Positions 35,005 to 43,557 of a stretch of 64,000 nt of DNA are shown piece after piece (the stretch's first letter is position 1; every line of letters begins with the position of its first letter). The notes beneath the pieces are model-generated. The model searched no databases, had not been told where the DNA came from, and worked only from the letters and a program-made list of their open reading frames with translations. The translations under genes and the position numbers were made by a program. The DNA is from an uncultured Lachnospiraceae bacterium (GTDB lineage: Bacteria > Bacillota > Clostridia > Lachnospirales > Lachnospiraceae): assembly GCA_910576535.1 (NCBI GenBank), contig CAJTKK010000002.1, positions 168,561 through 232,560 on the forward strand. Direction: 5' to 3'.

Positions 35005-36753
35005 ATGGCAGAGAAGAAGATTATGTTGGGAAATGAGGCGATTGCCCGTGGCGCTTATGAGGCTGGGGTGAAAGTGTCGGCGGCGTATCCGGGAACCCCG
35101 AGTACGGAAATAAGTGAGAATATTGTAAAATATGATGAAATATATGCGGAATGGTCCCCTAATGAGAAAGTAGCTATGGAAGTGGCAATTGGGGCTTCGA
35201 TCAGCGGCGTGAGGGCAATGGCTTCCATGAAACACGTAGGGGTTAATGTGGCCAGTGATCCTCTGTATACGGCTTCATATACGGGGGTTGGAGGAGGGCT
35301 TGTGTTGGTAGCGGCAGATGACCCTGGGCTTTATAGTTCCCAGAACGAACAGGATACAAGATGCGTGGCAAGAGCGGCGCAAGTTCCTGTCTTAGAGCCT
35401 TCCGACAGCCAGGAAGCGAAAGATTTTGTTAAATTTGCTTATGCCATGAGTGAAAAATATGATACGCCGGTGATTGTGAGGACGACGACAAGATTATCCC
35501 ATTCACAGGGTACAGTTGTGCTGGAAAAGCGGGAAGAAATCCCGGATAAGCCGTATGAGAGAAATATCAGTAAATTTGTAATGATGCCTGCGATGGCTAA
35601 AGGAAGACATGTATATGTGGAAGAGCGCATGAGGGCTATGGCGGAAGACGGCTGCGGTTTCCCGGTCAACCGGGCAGAATATAAGGATACGTCCATTGGG
35701 TTTATTACAAGCGGGATACCGTACCAGTATGTAAGAGAGGTATTCCCGGATGCTTCGGTATTAAAGCTGGGGCTGGTTCATCCGCTTCCGAGAAAGATGA
35801 TTGAAGAATTTGCATCTAAAGTGGATAAGCTTTACATATTTGAAGAATTGGAACCGGTTATCGAAGAACAGGTGAAATCTTGGGGGATTCCGGCTTTTGG
35901 AAAGGATATTTTTACAAGACAGGGGGAATACAGTGCGAATATGCTCCGCCGCGTCTTGCTCCCGGAAACAGCGCAAAAACAGCAGCAGCCAGCGGAAGTT
36001 CCGGCACGCCCGCCGATTCTTTGCCCAGGCTGTCCGCATAGAAGTGTTTTTTCAGTGCTGAAAAAACTGAAAATTCATGCTGCCGGGGATATTGGATGTT
36101 ATACTTTGGGGGCAGTAGCGCCTCTTGGCGTAATTGATACAACGATATGTATGGGGGCAAGCATTTCTTCCCTGCACGGAATGGAAAAAGCAAAAGGAAA
36201 AGAATATGTGAAGAACTGGGTAGCGGTGATCGGTGATTCCACATTTATGCATACGGGGGTGAATTCCCTGATGAATACTGTGTATAATCAGGGAACGGGG
36301 ACGGTAATTATTGTCGATAATTCCACAACCGGAATGACAGGGCATCAGGATCATGCGGCGACGGGGAAGACATTAAAAGGAGAGAGTGTGCCTGCCATCA
36401 GTATTTATCATTTCTGCAAGGCGATAGGAATTGAACATGTAGTGGAAGTGAATGCTTTTGATCTGCCCTTATTGGAGAAAGTAATAAAAGAAGAAACAGC
36501 CAGGGATGAAGTTTCGGTTATTATCACAAAATCCCCGTGCGTACTGTTAAAAGGGAATGTCTTCCCGGATGTATGCGTTCCGGTACCAGAAAAATGTAAA
36601 AAGTGCGGAGCCTGCCTAAAACCGGGCTGCCCGGCATTGACAAAAAAAGAAGACGGCAGCATTGCTATTGATATTACAATGTGCAATGGATGCGGTTTAT
36701 GTATGCAGCTTTGTCCGTTTGAAGCGATTACAAAAGAACCGAAATCATGCTAA
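35005..36753 (+). CDS. iorA: Indolepyruvate ferredoxin oxidoreductase, alpha subunit
   Basis: 582 aa. N-terminal pyrimidine-binding domain (AAYPGTPSTEISENIV), TPP-binding domain (GDIGCYTLGAVAPL, VIGDSTFMHTGVNSL) and two C-terminal 4Fe-4S sets, CKKCGACLKPGC and CNGCGLCMQLCP (about 533-575). Oxidatively decarboxylates indolepyruvate, phenylpyruvate and hydroxyphenylpyruvate to aryl-acetyl-CoA, reducing ferredoxin. The first 4Fe-4S set has the irregular spacing common in IorA. Followed by iorB and paaK. Confidence 0.95.
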   Translation: MAEKKIMLGNEAIARGAYEAGVKVSAAYPGTPSTEISENIVKYDEIYAEWSPNEKVAMEVAIGASISGVRAMASMKHVGVNVASDPLYTASYTGVGGGLVLVAADDPGLYSSQNEQDTRCVARAAQVPVLEPSDSQEAKDFVKFAYAMSEKYDTPVIVRTTTRLSHSQGTVVLEKREEIPDKPYERNISKFVMMPAMAKGRHVYVEERMRAMAEDGCGFPVNRAEYKDTSIGFITSGIPYQYVREVFPDASVLKLGLVHPLPRKMIEEFASKVDKLYIFEELEPVIEEQVKSWGIPAFGKDIFTRQGEYSANMLRRVLLPETAQKQQQPAEVPARPPILCPGCPHRSVFSVLKKLKIHAAGDIGCYTLGAVAPLGVIDTTICMGASISSLHGMEKAKGKEYVKNWVAVIGDSTFMHTGVNSLMNTVYNQGTGTVIIVDNSTTGMTGHQDHAATGKTLKGESVPAISIYHFCKAIGIEHVVEVNAFDLPLLEKVIKEETARDEVSVIITKSPCVLLKGNVFPDVCVPVPEKCKKCGACLKPGCPALTKKEDGSIAIDITMCNGCGLCMQLCPFEAITKEPKSC

Positions 36754-36829
36754 AAACCCCCTGCTTGTATAACCGTCAATTGATATATGGTTTCGCATGG
36801 CAGGGTAAAATAAGCGGGAGGATAAAAAT

Positions 36830-37399
36830 ATGACGACGAAAAGTATTATGATAGTAGGGGTAGGCGGACAGGGAACGCTCCTTACCAGCCGGATTCTCGG
36901 AGGGATTACGCAGGAAGCAGGGTATGACGTAAAGCTGTCGGAAGTCCATGGCATGGCACAAAGGGGAGGAAGTGTAGTTACTTTTGTGCGGTATGGGGAG
37001 AAGGTGGCGGAGCCGATCGTGGAAGAAGGGCAGGCGGATATACTGATTGCTTTTGAACGGCTGGAAGCTCTAAGATATGCCCATTATTTGAAAAAAGACG
37101 GCGCGCTTATTATTAATGACTGGAGAATTGACCCGATTACTGTTGTCACGGGAATCGCGGAATACCCGGACAATATTATAGAAGACCTGGAAAGAAAATA
37201 TAAAGTATATACCATTAATGCTATGGAAGAGGCGATCAGGATAGGGAATGCCAAGGCATTTAACGTTATTGTGTTAGGGATGGCGGCAAAACATATGGAT
37301 TTTGCAAAGGAGGACTGGCTGAAAATAATAGAAAAGACAGTTCCGCCAAAGACGGTTGAAATCAATAAAAAGGCTTTTCTTCTCGGATATGGGGATTGA
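36830..37399 (+). CDS. iorB: Indolepyruvate ferredoxin oxidoreductase, beta subunit
   Basis: 189 aa, gamma-type domain of 2-oxoacid:acceptor oxidoreductases: GVGGQGTLLTSRILG at the N-terminus, SEVHGMAQRGGSVVTFVRYG, and the IGNAKAFNVIVLGMAAK C-terminal block. It pairs with IorA to bind CoA and complete the enzyme. Starts 76 bp after iorA with GCGGGAGGA. Confidence 0.95.
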   Translation: MTTKSIMIVGVGGQGTLLTSRILGGITQEAGYDVKLSEVHGMAQRGGSVVTFVRYGEKVAEPIVEEGQADILIAFERLEALRYAHYLKKDGALIINDWRIDPITVVTGIAEYPDNIIEDLERKYKVYTINAMEEAIRIGNAKAFNVIVLGMAAKHMDFAKEDWLKIIEKTVPPKTVEINKKAFLLGYGD

Positions 37400-37408
37400 A
37401 AGGATTTT

Positions 37409-37438
37409 TTGGACGCTGGGAAACGGGTATGTTATAAT
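37409..37438 (+). promoter_or_regulatory. Predicted internal promoter before paaK
   Basis: TTGGAC (37409-37414), 18-bp spacer, TATAAT (37433-37438), giving paaK-ACT expression apart from iorAB. Confidence 0.6.
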
Positions 37439-37536
37439 TTCTATGACGCAAGGAAACGGTAGACCGGGTCATGCAAAAGACGGAAGGATGTTTTTGGATA
37501 AAGCGCCATACACCGAATAAGAAAGGAATGATAAAT

Positions 37537-38844
37537 ATGGAACACTATTATCAGCCGGAAATTGAATGTGCATCCAGGGATCAGATCCAGGAGTGGCAGG
37601 ATGAACGGTTGGCAAAGACAGTAAAAAGAGTTTATGAAAATGTGGAATTTTATAAAAAAAGGATGGATAAACAGGGGGTAAAGCCTGAAGACATTCAATC
37701 AGCAGCGGATCTTCATAAGCTTCCATTTATTACAAAAGATGATTTACGTGATGCTTATCCTTACGGCTTGCTGGCAACACCCCTGTCAGACTGTGTCAGG
37801 ATTCAGTCTACCAGCGGCACTACAGGGCGCAGGGTAGTGGCTTTTTATACCCAGAATGATATTGATTTATGGGAAGAGTGCTGTGCCAGGGCAATTACTG
37901 CTGCAGGGGGGACAAAAGAAGATGTAGTCCATGTCTGCTATGGCTATGGGTTATTTACCGGGGGGCCGGGATTAAATGGCGGTTCCCATAAAGTAGGTTC
38001 ACTGACTTTGCCTATGTCGTCAGGAAATACGGAACGGCAGATTCAGTTCATGTGTGACTTAGGGTCTACCATTTTATGCTGTACGCCTTCTTATGCGGCA
38101 TATCTGGCGGAATCCATTCATGAGCGTGGGCTTCAGGACAAAATTAAGCTGAAAGCAGGGATTTTTGGTGCGGAGGCTTGGACGGAAGAAATGCGCCACG
38201 ATATCGAAGGAATGCTGGGGATTAAGGCTTATGATATTTATGGGCTGACAGAAATCTCCGGCCCTGGGGTTTCCTTTGAATGCAGCGAACAGACAGGGAT
38301 GCATATTAATGAAGATCATTTTATTGCGGAGGTCATCAACCCGGAGACAGGGGAGGTTCTTCCTGACGGGGAAAAGGGGGAATTAGTGTTTACGAGCATT
38401 ACAAAAGAAGCTTTCCCGCTGATCCGATACCGTACAAGGGATATCTGCATCCTTAGCCATAAGAAATGCTCATGCGGCCGTACTCATGTAAAAATGACCA
38501 AACCATTAGGCCGCAGCGATGATATGCTGATTGTAAAGGGAGTCAATGTATTCCCGTCCCAGATTGAAACCGTTCTTTTGAATCAGGGCTATCCGGCTAA
38601 TTATCAGATTATTGTGGACCGGCAGCATAACAGCGATACCATTGAGGTTCAGGTAGAAATGACGCAGGAGATGTTCTCGGATAATGCAGGTATTGTCACG
38701 GAAAGAGAAAAGAGGTTAGTGGACGCATTAAAAGCTATGCTTGGCATTTATGTAAAAGTAAATTTAGTAAATCCGAAGTCCATCGCCCGCAGTGAAGGAA
38801 AGGCTGTCCGCATTATTGACAAGAGAAACTTATATCAGGGGTAG
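37537..38844 (+). CDS. paaK: Phenylacetate-CoA ligase family enzyme
   Basis: 435 aa from ATG 37537 (AGAAAGGA upstream; the frame extends 22 codons further without a site). AMP-binding motif QSTSGTTGRRVVAFY (about 88-102), YDIYGLTEISGPG, and the YRTRDIC region plus C-terminal GRSDDMLIVKGVNVFPSQ. In amino acid fermenters this enzyme, working after IorAB, can run toward arylacetate with ATP formation. The gene order iorA-iorB-paaK-ACT is widespread in Clostridia and archaea. Confidence 0.93.
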   Translation: MEHYYQPEIECASRDQIQEWQDERLAKTVKRVYENVEFYKKRMDKQGVKPEDIQSAADLHKLPFITKDDLRDAYPYGLLATPLSDCVRIQSTSGTTGRRVVAFYTQNDIDLWEECCARAITAAGGTKEDVVHVCYGYGLFTGGPGLNGGSHKVGSLTLPMSSGNTERQIQFMCDLGSTILCCTPSYAAYLAESIHERGLQDKIKLKAGIFGAEAWTEEMRHDIEGMLGIKAYDIYGLTEISGPGVSFECSEQTGMHINEDHFIAEVINPETGEVLPDGEKGELVFTSITKEAFPLIRYRTRDICILSHKKCSCGRTHVKMTKPLGRSDDMLIVKGVNVFPSQIETVLLNQGYPANYQIIVDRQHNSDTIEVQVEMTQEMFSDNAGIVTEREKRLVDALKAMLGIYVKVNLVNPKSIARSEGKAVRIIDKRNLYQG

Positions 38845-38883
38845 TGGATTTGAATCGGTGAACCATTCAGATAGGAGGGGTTT

Positions 38884-39315
38884 ATGACAGTAAAACAAAT
38901 TTCTGTATTTGTAGAAAATAGGGCAGGAAAGCTGGCAGAGCTGACGGAATATCTGCATCAGCATGAAATAGACATGCGCGCTTTGTCTATTGCGGAAACT
39001 CAGGATTTTGGCATCGTACGGATGATTGTGAATGATGCATATAAGACATCCTGCATATTAAAAGAAGCCGGCTATGTAGCGTCTATCACTCCGGTTCTGG
39101 CTGTGGAAATGCCGGATGAGCCGGGAAGCCTTTTTAAGATTTTAAAGATGTTAGGGGACGGGGAAGTAAACTTGGAATATATGTATGCATTCCTGACACG
39201 TAAGGAAGCAACGGCTTATATGGTTCTTAGGGTGGAGGACAATGAAAAGGCGATAGATATCCTGAGTAAAAAAGGGATACATATTATTTCGCAGGACGGG
39301 ATTGCCGGATTATAA
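38884..39315 (+). CDS. Double ACT-domain protein
   Basis: 143 aa with two ACT repeats (KQISVFVENRAGKLAELTEY and VLAVEMPDEPGSLFKILKML). No catalytic domain. ACT domains bind amino acids, so it may sense phenylalanine or tryptophan for the aryl-pyruvate pathway. Starts 39 bp after paaK behind TAGGAGGGG and completes the operon. Confidence 0.9.
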   Translation: MTVKQISVFVENRAGKLAELTEYLHQHEIDMRALSIAETQDFGIVRMIVNDAYKTSCILKEAGYVASITPVLAVEMPDEPGSLFKILKMLGDGEVNLEYMYAFLTRKEATAYMVLRVEDNEKAIDILSKKGIHIISQDGIAGL

Positions 39316-39347
39316 AAAATAAATGGATATATTTTTTAAAATAAGAC

Positions 39348-39376
39348 TTGACATTAATAAAAAAAGAAGGTATACT
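39348..39376 (+). promoter_or_regulatory. Promoter of the DEAD-box helicase gene
   Basis: TTGACA (39348-39353), exact 17-bp spacer, TATACT (39371-39376). Transcription from about 39383 gives a 270-nt leader. Confidence 0.88.
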
Positions 39377-39396
39377 GGCGTAGTTCGTTGATTGAA

Positions 39397-39430
39397 AGAC
39401 AACACTTTTAAAGCGGGTGTTGTCTTTTTT
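39397..39430 (+). terminator. Promoter-proximal intrinsic terminator in the helicase leader
   Basis: AGACAACAC (39397-39405) pairs with GTGTTGTCT (39417-39425), loop of 11 nt, then TTTTT. It starts only about 14 nt after the predicted transcription start, so it must be overcome for the helicase to be expressed. Confidence 0.82.
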
Positions 39431-39651
39431 GACGGTAGAGAAATGACATTTCGAGCCAGGAGTTTAGAGCGTGTTAGGAGTCAAATCCCCACTGATTGTG
39501 ACCCACATCTTGCAAATGCAAATTTTGGACATGCTCTAGTAGACCGCCTAGATAACCGCGAAAAAGTAATCTGTGAAGATAGACGGATTAAGGAGTCATT
39601 TTGCGGCATCTAAGGCAGATTGTATTTTGAAAGGATGGAACAGGAGTCAAA
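39431..39651 (+). ncRNA. Structured 5' leader of the helicase mRNA (candidate cis-regulatory RNA)
   Basis: A 10-bp stem TAGAGCGTGT (39465-39474) / ACATGCTCTA (39529-39538), one G-U pair, encloses GTCA/TGAC and TTGC-AAAT-GCAA. A second hairpin AATCTGT/ACGGATT (39568-39589) follows. A frame at 39392-39613 runs through it but begins at TTG inside the terminator stem with no ribosome site, so I do not call it a gene. Confidence 0.5.
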
Positions 39652-41238
39652 ATGGAAAATTTGGAAAACAAGGTGAGTTACAGGGGATCTGAGATCGACG
39701 AGAGGATTGTAAGAGCGGTAGAGGAAATGGGGTTTGAGACGATGACCCCCATCCAGGAACAGGCGATTCCTATCATGTTGGAAGGAAAAGACCTGATTGG
39801 ACAGGCACAGACAGGAACAGGTAAGACCGCCGCTTTTGGGATACCGATCATTCAGAGGATCGACCCGGAAGAAAAGGGGCTGCAGGCGATTATCCTCTGC
39901 CCGACGAGAGAATTAGCGATGCAGGCTGCGGAGGAAATCCGCCGTTTTGCAAAATATATGCATGAAATCAAAGTGGTGCCGGTTTATGGCGGACAGGATA
40001 TTTCGAGGCAGATCAGGGCGCTTTCCAAAGGGGCTCAGATTGTAGTAGGCACACCGGGAAGGGTTATGGATCATATGCGCCGCCGTACTTTAAAAACGGG
40101 CAATATCAAAATGGTAGTCCTGGATGAGGCAGACGAAATGCTGAATATGGGCTTCCGGGAAGATATTGAGACTATTTTGGAAGATATGCCGGAAGAAAGG
40201 CAGACAGCATTGTTTTCGGCAACAATGCCTAAGCCGATTCTGGAAATTACCAAGGAATATCAGAAAGAAGATGCGGAATACTTAAGGATCACCCCAAAGG
40301 AAGTAACGATTCCTTTGATAAAGCAGGCTTATTATCAGGTATCCCGCAAAGATAAGGAAGAGGTCTTAACAAGGCTGATGGATTATTACCATCCGAAGCG
40401 TTCTCTTATTTTTTGCAATACAAAGAGGATGGTGGATGAACTGACAGAGCATTTAAAGGATAGAGGCTATCAGGCGGAAGGACTGCATGGGGATTTAAGC
40501 CAGAACCAGAGGGATACGGTTATGAATTTATTCCGCAGCGGCAAGATGGCCATACTGATTGCTACCGATGTGGCGGCAAGAGGCATTGACGTAGATGATG
40601 TGGAAGCGGTCTTTAACTATGACGTACCGGAGGATATTGAATATTATGTCCATAGGATCGGGCGTACCGGGAGGGCAGGAAAGACAGGACGTTCCTTTAC
40701 GCTGGTAGCCGGCAGGGAAATATATAAAATTCACGATATTGAACGGGTATGCCATACGAAGATCAGAGAAAGAAATATACCGTCTGCGGCGGATATTACT
40801 TCGGTAAAAGCAGAAAAGATTTTAGGGGAAGCGTTGGAAACAATGCGTAGCAAGAATTTAGATACAACATTGGATTTCCTTAGAGAAAAATTGGTGGATG
40901 AAGAATATACAGCTTTGGAACTGGCTGCCGCTTTTATGAAAATAAAAATGGGCGATGACATTAAAGATATAAAAGTGGAAAAATTCAATCCCAAAGACCT
41001 CTTTGGAAGAGGCGGCGGACGCCGCAGAAGACGCGGAGGCAGAGGGGGAAGTTCGGAAAAAGAAAAAAGCAGTGGAAGGGGAATTGCCGCAGAGCGTGAG
41101 AGAAGCGGCGGAAAAGGAAAAGCGTCCGAAAAAGAAAGGGGCGGCGGAAAAGGGAAAACGGCGAAAGGATTTGGTGAAAGACTGACGGAAAAGAATGAAT
41201 TTTTTGCAGGAAAAAGCCGCAGAAGAAGACGCAGATAG
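39652..41238 (+). CDS. cshA: DEAD-box RNA helicase (CshA/DeaD type) with Arg/Gly-rich tail
   Basis: 528 aa. Q motif (MTPIQEQAIP), motif I AQTGTGKTAAF, PTRELAMQ, DEAD box VLDEADEML, FSATMP and motif VI HRIGRTGRAGK. The last 75 residues are low-complexity, alternating GRGGGRRRRRGGRGG blocks with Lys/Glu/Ser spacers and ending KSRRRRRR, a typical RNA-binding tail. Roles known for the family are ribosome assembly, mRNA decay with RNase Y, and cold growth. A long structured leader with a terminator suggests control by attenuation. TTG GAA follows the ATG at 39652. Confidence 0.94.
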   Translation: MENLENKVSYRGSEIDERIVRAVEEMGFETMTPIQEQAIPIMLEGKDLIGQAQTGTGKTAAFGIPIIQRIDPEEKGLQAIILCPTRELAMQAAEEIRRFAKYMHEIKVVPVYGGQDISRQIRALSKGAQIVVGTPGRVMDHMRRRTLKTGNIKMVVLDEADEMLNMGFREDIETILEDMPEERQTALFSATMPKPILEITKEYQKEDAEYLRITPKEVTIPLIKQAYYQVSRKDKEEVLTRLMDYYHPKRSLIFCNTKRMVDELTEHLKDRGYQAEGLHGDLSQNQRDTVMNLFRSGKMAILIATDVAARGIDVDDVEAVFNYDVPEDIEYYVHRIGRTGRAGKTGRSFTLVAGREIYKIHDIERVCHTKIRERNIPSAADITSVKAEKILGEALETMRSKNLDTTLDFLREKLVDEEYTALELAAAFMKIKMGDDIKDIKVEKFNPKDLFGRGGGRRRRRGGRGGSSEKEKSSGRGIAAERERSGGKGKASEKERGGGKGKTAKGFGERLTEKNEFFAGKSRRRRRR

Positions 41239-41273
41239 TAGATATCTGCCGGAAAATATAATGGATAGAATAA

Positions 41274-41311
41274 CGCTGCCTTATGCTTTGAGCTAAGGCA
41301 GCGCTGTTTTT
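41274..41311 (+). terminator. Terminator after cshA
   Basis: CGCTGCCTTA (41274-41283) / TAAGGCAGCG (41294-41303), 10-nt loop, then CTGTTTTT. Confidence 0.85.
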
Positions 41312-41325
41312 GTGGGAAATTAACA

Positions 41326-41354
41326 TTGTCAAGCCATTTCTTCTGTGATATCAT
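41326..41354 (+). promoter_or_regulatory. Predicted promoter of the TPR protein and thiN
   Basis: TTGTCA (41326-41331), 17-bp spacer, TATCAT (41349-41354), 107 bp before the start. Confidence 0.55.
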
Positions 41355-41461
41355 GATGTTTGGTTTCAGGATAGCTTAAGAACGGTAATTATAGGAATGT
41401 TTTGCCGCTTATATTGGCATGGAAAATTGGGATGTTTTGTATTAAATAAGGATAGGTTCAT

Positions 41462-42826
41462 ATGAAAAGTAGAGAAAGGGAAATCACGCATAAGAAAGGC
41501 CGGAAAAGAAAAAATAATAGAAATCGTAAGGAAATGGATAAAAGGAAAATAATGTCCCGGGAGGAACGGAAAAGGAGACGCAGGAGAGCGAGGAGAAGGG
41601 TTGTGCTATTGGAAAGAATTCTGGTTGCCTGCCTGATTTTGGCTTTTCTGGGCGGGGGAGGTTATCTGATCTGGAATATCCCGTCGCTGCAATTAAACAG
41701 AAAATTGGATGCCGGGCTGGAATATACACAAGAGGAAGATTACGATGCTGCGATTGATGCATATGAAAGCGCTTTGGAGATTGATTCTAAGTCAGTGGAG
41801 GCATACCGCTGTATGGCAGGAGCATATTTGGACATGGAAGATGAATCCCATGCAGAACAGATTCTGCTTGACGGATGGAAGAATACCCAGGACGAAAGCC
41901 TGCACCAGTATTATTGCACTGTTATTTTGAATGAAGCAGTGGAAGAAATAAATAGTAATACTGTAAATTGGGATACGGTGGAAAAGATTGCCGGAGTCCT
42001 GGAACAGGGAATGCTTCAGGAAGAAGCATTGGAACTGATCAGTACAGCCTGCAGCCGTCTGATGGATTCGATGGATGCGGAAGGCTTTGATTTCACTGCA
42101 TACAAGCAGATGGCGGATAGGCTTTTTTCCTTGTATGACATTACTGGTTTGGAAAAACTGAAAAAAGTGATTTCAGATTTTGGATGGCTGGACACGGAAG
42201 AAATAAAAATGCCAATGGAATCTGTGGATTCTTATCTGGATATTTTAGAGAAGGCTAATGTGTTGATAGAGATGCCGGAAAGGAAAGAAATGATCGTCTG
42301 CCTGAAGAAAGCGAAAGAGATACAAGCGGAATTTGCTGCTATTTTTGTGGAATTGGATGCGGGAAATTATGAAGCGGCAAAGGAATTTCTTGTAACGGAT
42401 GCTTATCTTCGGATCAGGGATGCATTTATTGACGGTACCATGGAATATTGGGACGGAATGACATATATCCCGGTAAGCCGTGAATCTGTAATTTTAAAAC
42501 AGGAAAACGGAAAATGTACTTTTGAATTCCCGGATTATAAGGATAATGAAAATACGGCAGGGGTAATCACCGTTTGGGGAAATGAAATGCTGGATAACGG
42601 AGTACAGCGTTCCAGCATAACGTATGAGCCGGCGAAGGAAGGGGAAAGTTATTACCCTCATACAGAGTATATCATTAGTTATATGTGCAGCAATGTACAG
42701 AAGAAGAATTCTTTTGATTATGAGATGAATTATCACTTTGAGACGAGGGTATTGACAGAAGAGGGGATGACTACCACGATGATTGGCGATTGGGGAGGCC
42801 CTTATCAATGGCAGAAGACTTATTAA
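41462..42826 (+). CDS. Membrane-anchored TPR protein, unknown function
   Basis: 454 aa. Residues 1-48 are extremely basic (KRRRRRARRR), followed by a membrane segment at about 50-70 (ILVACLILAFLGGGGYLIW). TPR-like repeats begin at about 78 (DAGLEYTQEEDYDAAIDAYESAL). The C-terminal 130 aa form a beta-rich domain of unknown family with DNGVQRSSITYEP and a terminal GDWGGPYQWQK. The topology is a cytoplasmic basic tail and an external TPR domain. The tail may bind membrane lipids or nucleic acid. Precedes thiN by 50 bp. Confidence 0.65.
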   Translation: MKSREREITHKKGRKRKNNRNRKEMDKRKIMSREERKRRRRRARRRVVLLERILVACLILAFLGGGGYLIWNIPSLQLNRKLDAGLEYTQEEDYDAAIDAYESALEIDSKSVEAYRCMAGAYLDMEDESHAEQILLDGWKNTQDESLHQYYCTVILNEAVEEINSNTVNWDTVEKIAGVLEQGMLQEEALELISTACSRLMDSMDAEGFDFTAYKQMADRLFSLYDITGLEKLKKVISDFGWLDTEEIKMPMESVDSYLDILEKANVLIEMPERKEMIVCLKKAKEIQAEFAAIFVELDAGNYEAAKEFLVTDAYLRIRDAFIDGTMEYWDGMTYIPVSRESVILKQENGKCTFEFPDYKDNENTAGVITVWGNEMLDNGVQRSSITYEPAKEGESYYPHTEYIISYMCSNVQKKNSFDYEMNYHFETRVLTEEGMTTTMIGDWGGPYQWQKTY

Positions 42827-42876
42827 ACCCAGGCAGGAAAATCCCTCATTCTATGCAACAGGAAAGGCGGAAAAGT

Positions 42877-43521
42877 TTGAATACTTGTATTGTAATAGGA
42901 GCCGGTAATTGTTCCATGCCGGATATTCAGATTCAGGAGGGAGATTTTTGCATTGCGGTAGATGGAGGATATGCTTATTGCAAGAAGTTCGGGATTGCTC
43001 CGGAATTGATCATAGGGGATATGGATTCGCTGGATGAGAATTTGCAGGAAGAGGCAGAAAGGATGGAAGAGCTTTTTCCTGAAAAAGTAATCCGCCTATG
43101 CCCGGAAAAGGATGACACAGATACATTGACTGCACTTAAGTTTGGTATGAAAAGAGGGTATAGGCAATTTCATATCTATGGGGCAATGGGCGGGTTGATA
43201 GAGCATACGGTTGCAAATATCCAATGCCTGGTTTATTTAAAAAATAACGGGGCAAACGGATATCTTTTGGACGACGGTATTGCTGTATCTGTGCTGAAAG
43301 AGGAATCTATCGTATTCGGAAAGGAAAAGGACGGGTACTTTTCTTTATTTGCCTTAGGGGAAGAAGCGGAAGGGGTTACCATTGCCGGAATGAAATACCC
43401 GTTAGAGAATGCAGTGGTGACAAACGGCTGCCCAATAGGCATCAGTAATGAATTTATAGGGAAGGAAAGCATGGTATCAGTAAAAAAAGGGATGCTTTTA
43501 CTGATCCTTTCACGCAGATGA
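42877..43521 (+). CDS. thiN: Thiamine pyrophosphokinase
   Basis: About 214 aa. Family motifs: IVIGAGNCS, VDGGYAYCKKFG, IIGDMDSL, CPEKDDTDTLTALKFG and GAMGGLIEHT. Transfers pyrophosphate from ATP to thiamine. The start is uncertain: TTG at 42877, behind GGAAAGGCGG, gives the usual N-terminus; in-frame ATGs at 42808 and 42853 would add 23 or 8 residues. I prefer TTG. A perfect 11-bp inverted repeat (43500-43537) overlaps the stop codon. In Firmicutes thiN often sits in ribosome-assembly or cell-wall gene clusters. Confidence 0.88.
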   Translation: MNTCIVIGAGNCSMPDIQIQEGDFCIAVDGGYAYCKKFGIAPELIIGDMDSLDENLQEEAERMEELFPEKVIRLCPEKDDTDTLTALKFGMKRGYRQFHIYGAMGGLIEHTVANIQCLVYLKNNGANGYLLDDGIAVSVLKEESIVFGKEKDGYFSLFALGEEAEGVTIAGMKYPLENAVVTNGCPIGISNEFIGKESMVSVKKGMLLLILSRR

Positions 43522-43557
43522 TGGCAAAAGGATCAGTCATGGCAAAAGGCTTAAAAG

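Noticed and set aside
39470..39510. tRNA-like segment (GTCAAATCCCC)
   Set aside because: No acceptor stem, anticodon arm or CCA end could be drawn.
39392..39613. Open frame of 73 codons in the helicase leader
   Set aside because: It begins at TTG inside the terminator stem, has no ribosome site, and its sequence follows the RNA pairings rather than a protein family.
43500..43537. Perfect inverted repeat at the thiN stop as terminator
   Set aside because: No T tract on either strand adjacent to the stem; kept only as a note under thiN.
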